Below, piece by piece: positions 1 through 8,722 of a stretch of DNA of 64,000 nucleotides. Under the pieces are notes generated by a model, which was not told where the DNA came from, ran no database searches, and was given only the letters and a program-made list of their open reading frames with translations. The stretch lies in NCBI RefSeq assembly GCF_019090165.1, contig NZ_JAHRIB010000061.1, positions 62,001 to 126,000 on the forward strand. Direction: 5' to 3'. The position numbers and the translations under genes are program-made. The number at the start of each line of letters is the position of its first letter. The first letter of the stretch is position 1. The DNA comes from Streptomyces sp. BV286. Lineage in GTDB: Bacteria > Actinomycetota > Actinomycetes > Streptomycetales > Streptomycetaceae.

Positions 1-645
1 ATCTACCTGGCGGCCTGGTCGCCGCTGATCATCGCGGGCGCCCCCGTCTACTCCGTCGACGGCCGTCTCGCGGGCGAGGCCTGGCGCACGCTCGGGCCGC
101 GCGCCGAGATCTGGGAGCTGCGCCGGCGCGTACTGCGGCGCGGCGCACTCGTCGCGGCGATCGTCGTCGGGCTCACCCTGCTCATCGGTTCGCTGCTCGG
201 CGGCGCCGTCCGTGACGCCGACCGCGTGGTCGTCCCCGGCCCGGGTGAGGCTCCGCGCAACGAACTGCCCGGCTCCCCGCTCCCGGAGGAGCCCGGCCAG
301 CGCCGCGACAAGCAGAGCCCGTCGGCGTCCAACTCGCCCACCCGGGGCGCGACGTCGGCGAGCCCCTCGGGTGCCGCCGCGACCACCCCAGGCGCCGCGG
401 CCCGCGAGACGGCCGGCGCCGGCGCGGGCCAGCCCAGCCAGACGCAGGGCTCCGGCCAGGCCCCGCCGCAGCAGTCGGCACCGCCGCAGGCGCCCAGCAC
501 CAGCGCGGGACCGTCCTCCTCGGGCGGCACCACGGGCGGTACCGGCTCGGGCGGCGGCAGCGGCTCCGGAGGCGGCTCGGGCGGCAGCGGGGGCTCCGGA
601 GGCTCCGGCGGCGGCTCCGGGCTCGTGGGCGGTCTGCTCGGCTGA
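1..645 (+). CDS. DoxX/DoxD-like membrane protein, C-terminal part (5' end outside window)
   Basis: The reading frame is open from base 1 to the TGA at 643-645, so only the C-terminal 214 residues are seen. They contain a Trp/Pro-rich segment, a charged loop (RRRVLRRG), one clear transmembrane helix (about residues 50-68 of the visible part) and then about 135 residues of Pro/Ser/Gly-rich low-complexity sequence ending in Gly-Ser runs. From memory this pattern matches Streptomyces DoxX-family proteins encoded near msiK; the diagnostic N-terminal helices lie outside the window. The Gly/Ser tail looks like a disordered tail on one side of the membrane. The family call is moderate, the gene itself is certain. 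Confidence 0.6.
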   Translation: MYLAAWSPLIIAGAPVYSVDGRLAGEAWRTLGPRAEIWELRRRVLRRGALVAAIVVGLTLLIGSLLGGAVRDADRVVVPGPGEAPRNELPGSPLPEEPGQRRDKQSPSASNSPTRGATSASPSGAAATTPGAAARETAGAGAGQPSQTQGSGQAPPQQSAPPQAPSTSAGPSSSGGTTGGTGSGGGSGSGGGSGGSGGSGGSGGGSGLVGGLLG

Positions 646-661
646 GGAACCCGTACGACGT

Positions 662-700
662 CGATGGGGCCCCGCACCACTCAGGTGCGGGGCCCCATCG
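662..700. terminator. Bidirectional hairpin terminator
   Basis: A perfect 17-bp inverted repeat (arms 662-678 and 684-700, loop ACTCA) lies between the convergent DoxX-like gene and the nucleotidyltransferase. No U-tract is needed in this genus. It is placed to serve both genes. Confidence 0.85.
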
Positions 701-736
701 GCGTGTGGGACAGGTCCGCGGGCGGAGGCAGTGACC

Positions 737-1468
737 TCAGCGCCCCAGTGCCGCCAGCTCCTTGGCCGCCTCCGTGAGGTCCTTGGCGGTGTCGATGGCG
801 CGCCAGTAGGCGCCCTGGGGGATCGGGTAGCCGGCCAGGCGGCGCTCGCGCGCCAGGCGCGGGAAAGTGGAACGCTCGTGGTCACCGAGGGCGGGAAGCA
901 GGTCGGCGAACTCGGGGGAGAAGACGTACACGCCCGCGTTGATGCCGTACGCGGTCGGCGGGGACTCGATGAAGTCCGTGATGTGACCGAAGTCGTCGGT
1001 CTCGACGGCGCCCCACGGGATGCGGGGGCGGGCCAGCGCGAGGGTGGCGACCGCGTCGCGCTCGGTGTGGAAGTCCGCCATCTCCCGCAGCGAGAAACGG
1101 GTCCAGATGTCACCGTTCGTCGCGTACCAGGGGCGGTCGGGGTGGGGCAGGTGCTTGGCGGCGAACTTGAGGCCGCCACCACGGCCCAGGGGCTCCGTCT
1201 CGACCACGGTGGTCACGGAGACGGGCAGGTCCGCCGACTCCAGCCACTGCTGGAGCACTTCGGCGAGGTGACCGCACGAGACGACGACGTCGGTGACGCC
1301 CTCCTCGGCGAGCCAGGCCAGCTGGTGGCCGATGATCGGGGTCCCGGTGCCGGGAATCTCGACCATCGGCTTGGGACGGTCGTCGGTGTAGGGACGCAGC
1401 CGGGAGCCCTGGCCGCCGGCCAGGACGACGGCTTGAACGGGGCGCGACGCGGCGTTCGGATCGGTCAT
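737..1468 (-). CDS. Sugar-phosphate nucleotidyltransferase (NTP_transferase family)
   Basis: This 243-residue protein begins with the nucleotide-binding signature LAGGQGSRLRPYTDDRPKPM (about residues 16-35), the Rossmann-type loop of glucose-1-phosphate/mannose-1-phosphate nucleotidyltransferases. A GDIW element near residue 119 fits the metal-binding Asp position. It has only the catalytic domain, with no left-handed beta-helix, so it is the short form. The reaction would be NTP + sugar-1-phosphate giving NDP-sugar + PPi in the cytoplasm; the sugar cannot be read from sequence. It faces the DoxX-like gene across a shared terminator, and a 165-nt gap separates it from the next gene upstream. 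Confidence 0.85.
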   Translation of the reverse strand: MTDPNAASRPVQAVVLAGGQGSRLRPYTDDRPKPMVEIPGTGTPIIGHQLAWLAEEGVTDVVVSCGHLAEVLQQWLESADLPVSVTTVVETEPLGRGGGLKFAAKHLPHPDRPWYATNGDIWTRFSLREMADFHTERDAVATLALARPRIPWGAVETDDFGHITDFIESPPTAYGINAGVYVFSPEFADLLPALGDHERSTFPRLARERRLAGYPIPQGAYWRAIDTAKDLTEAAKELAALGR

Positions 1469-1540
1469 GCCCGAACTTTACGTGGCGCCCCGCGGGATGT
1501 GCGGAGGGGGAGCTGCGGGCCGCGCGGGCGGGCGTCCGCG

Positions 1541-1620
1541 GGACGGTGGGGGCTGGGCGCGCAGACACCCGCGCCCCTTCGGGGCTGCACCCCTGCCGGG
1601 GCACAGCCCCCGCCGACGGG
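1541..1620. repeat. Degenerate REP-like palindromic element
   Basis: The sequence GGTGGGGGCTGGGCGCGCAG followed by CGCGCCCCTTCGGGGC is a diverged copy of the element found at about 28.5, 45.5 and 51.8-52.3 kb. It sits in the gap between the nucleotidyltransferase and the small membrane protein. Confidence 0.6.
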
Positions 1621-1633
1621 GCCGCTGTCCGCC

Positions 1634-2116
1634 TCAGGTGTGCTGGGCTGCCACGCCCGTGGCGAAGGACGTGTCGCAGACCGGGCGGGCGAACGACTGG
1701 GCGCGGGTCGGACCGTACGCGCGGACCGCGGCGCGGCCCAGGGCACGGGCGATGGACGCGCAGTGCTTGCCGAGGGAAGGTCGGTCGTTCACGGCCTCCT
1801 GGAGGTGGGTGAGGGCCACGCCCGGGTTCTTCTCCTGGAGTTCGATCAGGAGCTGGTCGCGCAGCACGTCCTGCGGAGTGCGGGACGGGGCGCGCCGGGA
1901 GACGTCCGCGGCGGACGCCGCGAGCGCCGACGTGGAGGAGTCGTTCCCCGACCAGTTGACTCGGGTGACCGCGAGCGTCCCGGAGAGCACCAGGACGACG
2001 GGCAGAACGAGGGCGAGAGTACGGCCGATCCGGCGGGCCGGGCCGCGCCCGTGCCGTGTCGGTCGGTCGGCGGAGCCGCGGCCGTGTCGCGTCGAGTGGT
2101 TAGTGGAGTGCTTCAC
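1634..2116 (-). CDS. Single-pass membrane-anchored or secreted protein of unknown function
   Basis: The 160-residue product has a basic His/Arg-rich N-terminus of about 30 residues, one hydrophobic helix (about 31-50, IGRTLALVLPVVLVLSGTLA) and an extracytoplasmic domain of about 110 residues with two Cys (CASIARALG and PVCDTSF) that could form a disulfide. No enzyme motif is visible. It lies directly upstream of the nucleotidyltransferase on the same strand, and the same neighbour order occurs beside msiK in S. coelicolor as I recall it. The start is the first ATG; the repeated N-terminal motif (NHSTRHGRGS, PTRHGRGPARR) may be partly dispensable. Function unknown. Confidence 0.75.
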   Translation of the reverse strand: MKHSTNHSTRHGRGSADRPTRHGRGPARRIGRTLALVLPVVLVLSGTLAVTRVNWSGNDSSTSALAASAADVSRRAPSRTPQDVLRDQLLIELQEKNPGVALTHLQEAVNDRPSLGKHCASIARALGRAAVRAYGPTRAQSFARPVCDTSFATGVAAQHT

Positions 2117-2252
2117 GCGAGTGAGGGTAGCGCGGGGTGATGATTTGGCGACATTTAGTAATCAGTTCGGGGGACGGGCGAATCCTCATTTTCGAGTTTG
2201 ATGTTGACGAACAGGTGTCGAAATGACCGGTCTGCCGGGGTATTTGTCGACA

Positions 2253-2292
2253 ACGAAGAAGGCCCCGCAGTGGTCTGCGGGGCCTTCTTCGT
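2253..2292 (-). terminator. Terminator of msiK
   Basis: A perfect 18-bp stem (2253-2270 with 2275-2292) with a TGGT loop lies 41 nt past the msiK stop codon. Confidence 0.9.
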
Positions 2293-2333
2293 CAACCTGG
2301 GTGAATTCTCCGGGATCCGCCCGGCCGGTCGGG

Positions 2334-3470
<1,137 letters not shown>

Positions 3471-3550
3471 GGTGCTGGGCCCCCTTCACCGGCAGGAACG
3501 TGCCGGACGATCCGTTGTAAAGGTGGTGTGACCGCTACGGAACGGTCCGT

Positions 3551-3566
3551 AGTGGTGTAGTCCACA
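3551..3566. promoter_or_regulatory. Candidate DasR site (dre) upstream of msiK
   Basis: AGTGGTGTAGTCCACA matches the dre consensus ACTGGTCTAGACCACT at 12 of 16 positions, 13 if C/G is allowed at position 2. It lies 80-96 nt upstream of the msiK start, and the other dre-like pair in the window shows the same style of substitutions. DasR is the GlcN-6-P-responsive GntR repressor of aminosugar genes. Confidence 0.65.
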
Positions 3567-3723
3567 TGAGCGAACTGGGTCAGGACGCTACCCCGCGTTC
3601 ACACGTTCTGTCAGTACTCCGAGAGCGATGAAGTTCGAGGAAATTTTCGACGGAGCCCCTCTGTGACGTGGGTACACTGCTCGGGCGTGCCCGCGGGTAC
3701 GCGCAGAGCACGCCCGCGTGCAG

Positions 3724-3797
3724 GCCTCCTTAGCTCAGCTGGCCAGAGCAACGCACTTGTAATGCGTAGGTCGTCGGTTCGAATCCGACAGGGGGCT
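3724..3797 (+). tRNA. tRNA-Thr (anticodon TGT)
   Basis: The acceptor arms GCCTCCT (3724-3730) and AGGGGGC (3790-3796) pair with one G-U. The D-arm is GCTC/GAGC. The anticodon stem ACGCA/TGCGT encloses loop CTTGTAA (anticodon TGT), and the T-arm GTCGG-TTCGAAT-CCGAC is canonical. CCA is not encoded. It is followed closely by a hairpin that can terminate it. No integrase or attachment-site duplication is seen next to it. Confidence 0.95.
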
Positions 3798-3810
3798 CCG
3801 GATGCAGTGC

Positions 3811-3847
3811 CGAAAGGCCCAGGTCACTTCGTGGTCTGGGCCTTTCG
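3811..3847. terminator. Hairpin terminator between tRNA-Thr and the hydrolase gene
   Basis: A 17-bp stem (3811-3827 with 3831-3847, two G-U pairs, 3-nt loop) overlaps the last codon and stop of the convergent hydrolase gene, so it can terminate both transcripts. Confidence 0.75.
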
Positions 3848-4552
3848 CGTGGGTACGCCCGCTGCCTGGGCGATGACCCGGGCCGTGCGCAGGCCCTCGC
3901 GGTGGGCCGATCCGGAGTGGGCGGGGCGGCAGCGGCCCCACTCGGGGGAGTACTCGGCCATCACCGCGCCCGGGTGGTCCGTGGTGAGCTCCGTGAGGGG
4001 TGCCGTGCGGCCGCACTCGGCCAGGACGCGCTGGAACTCGCCCGCGTTGGCGAAGTCGCACACCGTGTCCTGCGAGCCGTGCACCAGGTGGATGGGCAGC
4101 GGCGGGGCGGAGGCGCAGACGTCCATGGGGGAGGGCAGGCCGAGCAGCGGTTCGGGCTGGTTGTAGCGGGCGGCGATGCCGACCACGGCGGCCGGGCGCC
4201 AGCCCTCCGGCGGGTCGGGGCGCAGGGCCGTGGCCATCGCGGCCCGGCCGCCCAGGGACCAGCCGACGAGGACGACCTCGGCCGGGTCCCGTACGAAGTC
4301 CCAGGTGAAGCGGAGGGACGCGGCGAGCTGGGGGCGGCCGCCGTCGGCGGCGTCCGGGTGCCAGTCGGGGACTATGACGGTCGCGCCGAGGCGGGCGACC
4401 TCCGCGGCCAGCGCGCCGAGGACGTCCCGTTCGGCGGGGCCGCGGCCGTGCCAGAGCAGGACCGTCGGGGCGTCCGGGGCGGCGGCGCGGTGGATGTCGA
4501 GGAGCTGACCGTCGGACGAGTAGCGGACGGTGTCCATGACTGCGGTGCTCAT
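3824..4552 (-). CDS. Alpha/beta hydrolase (dienelactone-hydrolase-like)
   Basis: From the ATG at 4552 the product has 242 residues. An oxyanion-hole-type WHGRG motif (about 34-38), the nucleophile elbow GWSLGG (about 97-102) and a late Asp/His pair (HGSQD, then TTDHPG) form a typical Ser-Asp-His triad set. I chose 4552 over a start 72 nt further upstream because the longer version would overlap the preceding oxidoreductase gene, and 4552 follows GGGGA at proper spacing. The gap to the upstream gene is 16 nt, so the two are probably co-transcribed. Substrate unknown. Confidence 0.8.
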   Translation of the reverse strand: MSTAVMDTVRYSSDGQLLDIHRAAAPDAPTVLLWHGRGPAERDVLGALAAEVARLGATVIVPDWHPDAADGGRPQLAASLRFTWDFVRDPAEVVLVGWSLGGRAAMATALRPDPPEGWRPAAVVGIAARYNQPEPLLGLPSPMDVCASAPPLPIHLVHGSQDTVCDFANAGEFQRVLAECGRTAPLTELTTDHPGAVMAEYSPEWGRCRPAHSGSAHREGLRTARVIAQAAGVPTRKAQTTK

Positions 4553-4568
4553 GGGGTTCCCCTGTCTC

Positions 4569-6056
4569 TCAGCGGCCCGCGACCCGGTCGGCGATACGCG
4601 CGATCCGGGACGACTGTGCGGCACGGGTGGTGACTTCGCGGCGGTCGGCGGCTCGATACGTCGCGTACATGCCGTGTACCCCGAGCCAGCGGAAAGGCTC
4701 GGGTTCCCACTTACGGACCTTGTGTTCGACCCAGGGGAGGGTGGTGAGGTCGGTCGCGCCCGACTGGCCGGAGTCGCGCTGGACCAGGTCCCGCAGGGTG
4801 CGGGCGGCGAGGTTGGCCGTCGCGACGCCCGAGCCCACGTAGCCGCCTGCCCAGCCGAGGCCGGTGGAGCGGTCGAGGGTGACCGTGGCGCACCAGTCGC
4901 GCGGCACGCCGAGGACGCCCGACCAGGCGTGGGTCACGGCGACGTCCGTGAGCTGGGGGAAGAAGCGGACGAGGAGTTCGCGCAGTGCCTCGACCGTCGC
5001 GGCCTGGGTACGGCCGTCGTTGTCCGTGCGGGAGCCGAAGCGGTACGGGACTCCGCGGCCGCCGAGCGCGATGCGGTCGTCGGCGGTGCGCTGGGCGTAC
5101 ATGTAGGCGTGCGCCATGTCGCCGAGGGTCTCGCGGCCCTCCCAGCCGACGGACTCCCACTGGGCGGGGGTCAGGGGCTCGGTGGCGATCATCGAGGAGT
5201 TCATGGGGAGCCAGGTGCGCCTGTGGCCCTTGAGGGAGGCCGTGAAGCCCTCCGTGCAGCGCAGGACGTACGGGGCCCGGACCGTGCCGTACGGGGTGAC
5301 GGCGTGCTTGGGTCTGATCTCGGTGACGGGGGTCGACTCGTGGATCGTGACGCCGAGTTCCTCGACGGCCGCCGCGAGGCCCTTGAGGAGCTTGACCGGG
5401 TGCAGGCGGGCGCCGTGCGGGGTCCAGGTCGAACCGACGGCGTCCGCGACCCGGATGCGGTCGGCGGTCTCGCGGGCGCCGTACAGCTCGCGGTCCTTCT
5501 CGCCGTACGAGAGTTCCGTCTCGTGGAAGGCCTTCAGGCGGGCGAGCTGCGCCGGGGTGTACGCGACTTCGAGTACGCCGCCCTGGTGGATGTCGGCGTC
5601 GATACCTTCCTCGCCGGCGACCCTGACCACCTCGTCGACCGTGGCGTTCATGGCCTCCTGGAGGCGTACGGCGGCCTCGTGGCCGTGCAGGCGCGCGTAG
5701 CTGTCACGGCCCGCGATGCCGTTGTAGAGCCAGCCGCCGTTGCGCCCGGAGGCGCCGTAGCCGCAGAACTTCTGCTCCAGGACGGTGATGCGGAGGAAGG
5801 GGGCGGCCTTCTTCAGGTAGTAGGCCGTCCACAGGCCGGTGTAGCCGCCGCCGACGATCACGACGTCGGCGCTCGCGTCACCCGGGAGGGGCTCGCGGGG
5901 GGCGGGGAGGCCGTCCTGCGCGTACCAGAACGAGATGCCGCCGTTGACTACGGTGCGGGGCGTGCGGGGCACGTGGGGTGTCTGGTGGTCCGTGCCGGCC
6001 GCGTGCTCCGCGTTGTCCGCGCTGTCCGCGTGCTCCGCGTTCTCCGTGCTGCTCAT
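4569..6056 (-). CDS. FAD-dependent amine oxidoreductase (DAO family, PuuB-like)
   Basis: The 495-residue protein carries the dinucleotide-binding motif VVIVGGGYTGLWTAYYL (about 66-82) followed by an acidic beta-2 end (VLEQ) and the GASGRNGGW segment typical of DAO-fold oxidases such as gamma-glutamylputrescine oxidase and glycine/sarcosine oxidases. A long Ala/Glu/Asp/His-rich N-terminal leader (about residues 3-25, with NAEHA twice) arises from short direct repeats in the DNA and is probably disordered. It precedes a hydrolase on the same strand. Nearby on the other strand are an APH-like kinase and an SSAT-like acetyltransferase, which hints at polyamine or amine metabolism but does not prove it. 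Confidence 0.8.
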   Translation of the reverse strand: MSSTENAEHADSADNAEHAAGTDHQTPHVPRTPRTVVNGGISFWYAQDGLPAPREPLPGDASADVVIVGGGYTGLWTAYYLKKAAPFLRITVLEQKFCGYGASGRNGGWLYNGIAGRDSYARLHGHEAAVRLQEAMNATVDEVVRVAGEEGIDADIHQGGVLEVAYTPAQLARLKAFHETELSYGEKDRELYGARETADRIRVADAVGSTWTPHGARLHPVKLLKGLAAAVEELGVTIHESTPVTEIRPKHAVTPYGTVRAPYVLRCTEGFTASLKGHRRTWLPMNSSMIATEPLTPAQWESVGWEGRETLGDMAHAYMYAQRTADDRIALGGRGVPYRFGSRTDNDGRTQAATVEALRELLVRFFPQLTDVAVTHAWSGVLGVPRDWCATVTLDRSTGLGWAGGYVGSGVATANLAARTLRDLVQRDSGQSGATDLTTLPWVEHKVRKWEPEPFRWLGVHGMYATYRAADRREVTTRAAQSSRIARIADRVAGR

Positions 6057-6125
6057 GCGCGGGACGTTAGCTTCTCGGGGTGGCGGGTGTCTCCTTCGGA
6101 TTTCGTGGTTCTCGTGAAGGTGGGC

Positions 6126-6962
6126 GTGAGGGTGGAGTCGATGGCCGGGTACGGGCGACTGCTGGAGCGGGGCGGGCTGTTTCTGGAGCGGTGGGGGCTG
6201 CGGCAGCAGGGGGCGCCCATGAGCGGGCGGGTCTCGGTCGTGCTGCCCGTGGTGTGCGGCGACGGGACGCCGGCCGCGCTGAAGCTGCAGGACGTCGACG
6301 AGGAGACAGCCGGTGAAGGGCTCGCGCTGCGGACCTGGAGCGGTGACGGAGCCGTACGGCTGCTGGACGAGGACGCGGAGACCGGCACGCTGTTGCTGGA
6401 ACGGCTCGACGAGGACCGGCCGTTGGCGTCCGTGCCGGACGTGATGGAGGCGACCGCGGTTCTCGCGGAACTGCTGGCGCGGATCTCGGCCGTACCGGCG
6501 CCCGCGGGCCTGCGACGGCTCGACGGTGTCGTGGCGGGCATGTTCGAGCGGTTGCCGCCGGTGCTGAACTCCCTTGCGGCGGAGGGCGACCGGCGGCTGC
6601 TGGCGGACTGCGCGGCGGCCGTGCGCGAGGTCGCGGACGAGCCCGGGGACCGGCTGCTGCACTGGGACCTGCACTTCGAGAACGTCCTCGCGGCCGACCG
6701 TGAGCCCTGGCTCGTCATCGACCCGAAGCCGCTCGCCGGGGACCCCTGCTTCGAACTGCTGCCCGCGCTCTGGAACCGGTTCGACGAGGGCCGGTTGACG
6801 CGCCGCTTCGACCTCATGACGGAGACGCTGGGCGTGGACCGGGACCGGGCGCGTGCCTGGACGCTGGGGCGGGTGCTGCAGAACTCACTGTGGAACGTCG
6901 AGGAGGGCGAGGCGCTCGACGAGGAGCAGGTCGCCCTCGCCCGGCTGCTGCTGGGGCGTTGA
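6126..6962 (+). CDS. APH-fold phosphotransferase (aminoglycoside/hydroxyurea kinase-like)
   Basis: About 278 residues with a kinase-like fold: an N-lobe with ALKL (ATP-binding Lys), the catalytic motif HWDLHFENVL (about residue 179 onward) and the metal-binding VIDPKPLAGDP after it. These match the streptomycin 6-kinase/APH(6) branch. Such genes are common on Streptomyces chromosomes and usually do not give clinical-type resistance, so the substrate is open. I use the GTG at 6126, which follows GAAGG; an in-frame ATG at 6141 preceded by GGAG is equally possible. The gene is divergent from the FAD oxidoreductase. Confidence 0.78.
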   Translation: MRVESMAGYGRLLERGGLFLERWGLRQQGAPMSGRVSVVLPVVCGDGTPAALKLQDVDEETAGEGLALRTWSGDGAVRLLDEDAETGTLLLERLDEDRPLASVPDVMEATAVLAELLARISAVPAPAGLRRLDGVVAGMFERLPPVLNSLAAEGDRRLLADCAAAVREVADEPGDRLLHWDLHFENVLAADREPWLVIDPKPLAGDPCFELLPALWNRFDEGRLTRRFDLMTETLGVDRDRARAWTLGRVLQNSLWNVEEGEALDEEQVALARLLLGR

Positions 6963-6991
6963 GCCCTTCCGGCCCCGGCCCCGGGCTGTCG

Positions 6992-6997
6992 TAGCCT
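6992..6997 (+). promoter_or_regulatory. Probable -10 hexamer for a leaderless transcript
   Basis: TAGCCT ends 6 nt before the ATG at 7004, and there is no ribosome-binding site, which fits transcription starting at the initiation codon. Confidence 0.5.
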
Positions 6998-7003
6998 GCC
7001 CGC

Positions 7004-7489
7004 ATGATTCGTACGGCGACGCCCGCTGATGTGCCCGTGATCCACTCCATGATCCGTGAACTGGCCGAGTACGAGAAGGTGGTGGACGAGGCCAGGGCCA
7101 CCGAGGAGCAGTTGCGGGAGGCGCTCTTCGGGGAGCGGCCGGCCGCCTTCGCGCACATCGCGGAGTCCGCGGAGTCCGCGGAGGGCGAGCCGGTCGGGTT
7201 CGCGCTGTGGTTCCTGAACTTCTCCACGTGGCGCGGGGTGCACGGCATCTACCTGGAGGACCTGTACGTACGGCCCCAGGCCCGGGGCGGCGGTCATGGG
7301 AAGGCGCTGCTCGGGGAACTGGCGCGGATCTGCGTGGAGCGGGGCTACGAGCGGCTGGAGTGGGCGGTCCTCAACTGGAACAAGCCGTCGATCGACTTCT
7401 ACGAGGCGATGGGCGCGCGACCGCAGGACCAGTGGACGGTGTACCGGCTGACGGACGGGGCGTTGGCGGAGCTGGGGTCGGGGAGCTGA
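7004..7489 (+). CDS. GNAT N-acetyltransferase, SSAT/diamine-acetyltransferase-like
   Basis: The 161-residue protein spans a full GNAT domain. The hydrophobic strand and LEDLYVRPQARGGGHGKALL (about 85-104) form the acetyl-CoA pyrophosphate loop, and a late WNKPSIDFYEAMGA motif is characteristic of the spermidine/spermine acetyltransferase branch. It would transfer acetyl from acetyl-CoA to a primary amine. An Ala/Glu/Ser insertion (ESAESAE) reflects a short DNA repeat at about 7169-7183. The start lacks a Shine-Dalgarno sequence and probably uses a leaderless message. It follows the kinase gene by 41 nt. Confidence 0.83.
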   Translation: MIRTATPADVPVIHSMIRELAEYEKVVDEARATEEQLREALFGERPAAFAHIAESAESAEGEPVGFALWFLNFSTWRGVHGIYLEDLYVRPQARGGGHGKALLGELARICVERGYERLEWAVLNWNKPSIDFYEAMGARPQDQWTVYRLTDGALAELGSGS

Positions 7490-7503
7490 GCCGGGCGTCG
7501 CGG

Positions 7504-7561
7504 GGACGGACGCCGCGCGGACGGACGCCGCGCGGACGGACGCCGCGCGGACGGACGCCGC
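7504..7561. repeat. 15-bp tandem repeat, nearly four copies
   Basis: The unit GGACGGACGCCGCGC is repeated head to tail at 7504, 7519, 7534 and 7549 (the last copy incomplete). It begins 14 nt after the GNAT stop codon, in the 182-nt gap before the convergent reductase. Confidence 0.95.
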
Positions 7562-7671
7562 AGGGGCGGCCGGCCGGGCTCGTCAGTTGGTGCGGTGCCG
7601 TGCGGTGCGTGGGGTGCTGTGCGGGTGCGGGGTGTGGGGCGCGACGTGGTGTGCCGGGCGGGTGTGAGGGG

Positions 7672-8654
7672 TCACGGTTCCAGGACCACTTTTCCGATGG
7701 TCGCCCTCGTCTCCAGCGCGCGGTGTGCCGCGGCCGCCTCAGCGAGAGGGAAGCGCTGGACGGCGGGGACCAGACGGCCCTCGGCGGCCTCGGTCAGGGC
7801 ACGCAGTTCCAGGGTGCGGATCGGGCTGGGGCCGCCTGCCTTCCGCATCATGACAGGGCCGAGCACCGACTCCGACACGCCCTCGACGAGATACGGGCCG
7901 CCGTCGTGCAGGCCCGCGCCGGACCAGCCGAAGACGAGGTGCCTGCCGCCCGGGCCGCGAGCAGGGCGACCGCCTCACGGGCCGTGTCGCCGCCCACACC
8001 GTCGAAGACGATGGTGGCCGGGCGGTCGCCGAGGAAGCTCCTGACCCGGTCCGGCCAGCTCGGGTCCCTGTAGTCGACGGCCAGATCGGCACCGTTCTTC
8101 TCGACATGGGCGACCTTCTCCGGCCCGCCCGCGAGGCCGATCACGGTGGCGCCCACGTGCTTCGCGTACTGCACGAGAAGGGTGCCGATGCCGCCCGCCG
8201 CCGCGGGGACGACTGCCACGGAGTCGGCGGTGAGGTCGGCGAACTGGAGGATTCCCATCGTCGTACGGCCCGTGCCGATCATCGCGACGGCCTGGGCGAA
8301 GTCCAGGTTCGCGGGGATCTCGTGCAGACGGTCGACGTCCGTGACCGCGAGCTCGGCGTACCCGCCGGGGCTGAAGCCGAGATGCGCCACGACGCGCTTG
8401 CCCAGCCACAGGTCCGCGACGCCCTCACCGAGCGACTCGACGGTGCCGGCGACCTCGCGGCCCGGGACGGTGGGCAGGGCCGGCAGCTCCGGCAGCGGGC
8501 CCTGGACGCCCGTCCGGAGCGCGGTGTCGAGGAGGTGCACACCGGCTGCGGCTACCGCGACACGGACCTGGCCGGGGGCGGGCTCGGGGGCGTCGGCCCG
8601 CTCGTACGTGAGGTTCTCGGCGGGACCGAAGGCGTGGAGGCGGATGGCGTGCAC
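7672..8654 (-). pseudogene. Zinc-type alcohol dehydrogenase/quinone oxidoreductase with a -1 frameshift
   Basis: Conceptually about 328 residues of an MDR-family NADPH:quinone reductase: an N-terminal GroES-like domain (from VHAIRLHAFG), the cofactor motif AAAGGIGTLLVQYAK, and a C-terminal end TIGKVVLEP. The frame breaks near 7949-7955. Upstream codons read LLAARA and then leave frame, while the next frame gives HLVFGWSGAGLHDGGPYLVE, exactly what the family expects. Restoring one G (minus strand) in the CCCGGG run gives AARGGRHLVFGW, so a single-base deletion explains it. The GTG start at 8654 follows GGGGAACCCC. This is either a genuine recent pseudogene or a homopolymer sequencing error; everything else looks under selection. 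Confidence 0.8.
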
Positions 8655-8722
8655 GGGGTTCCCCCTGGGTGTCGTGGGTGTCGTGCCGCTCGGTGGAGTG
8701 GCTCGTGCCCAAGCGTTCAACC

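Noticed and set aside
212..2140. Long plus-strand reading frame opposite the nucleotidyltransferase
   Set aside because: It is the antisense shadow of known genes, with Arg/Ala/Gly-rich sequence and no ribosome site. The same holds for the long frames at 2223-3560, 19755-21047, 59096-61621 and many others.
3724..3797. tRNA-Thr as integration site of a mobile element
   Set aside because: No integrase, excisionase or repeated tRNA 3' end is present nearby.
4530..6125. N-terminal extension of the kinase frame
   Set aside because: It is antisense to the FAD oxidoreductase gene, and only the part from about 6126 has kinase motifs.
6126..6962. Aminoglycoside-resistance gene
   Set aside because: APH-fold kinases are common housekeeping genes in Streptomyces; nothing specific to a drug is seen.
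7504..7561. CRISPR array
   Set aside because: Contiguous 15-bp repeats without spacers are present and no cas gene; the repeats at 49648 and 51961 are also spacerless.
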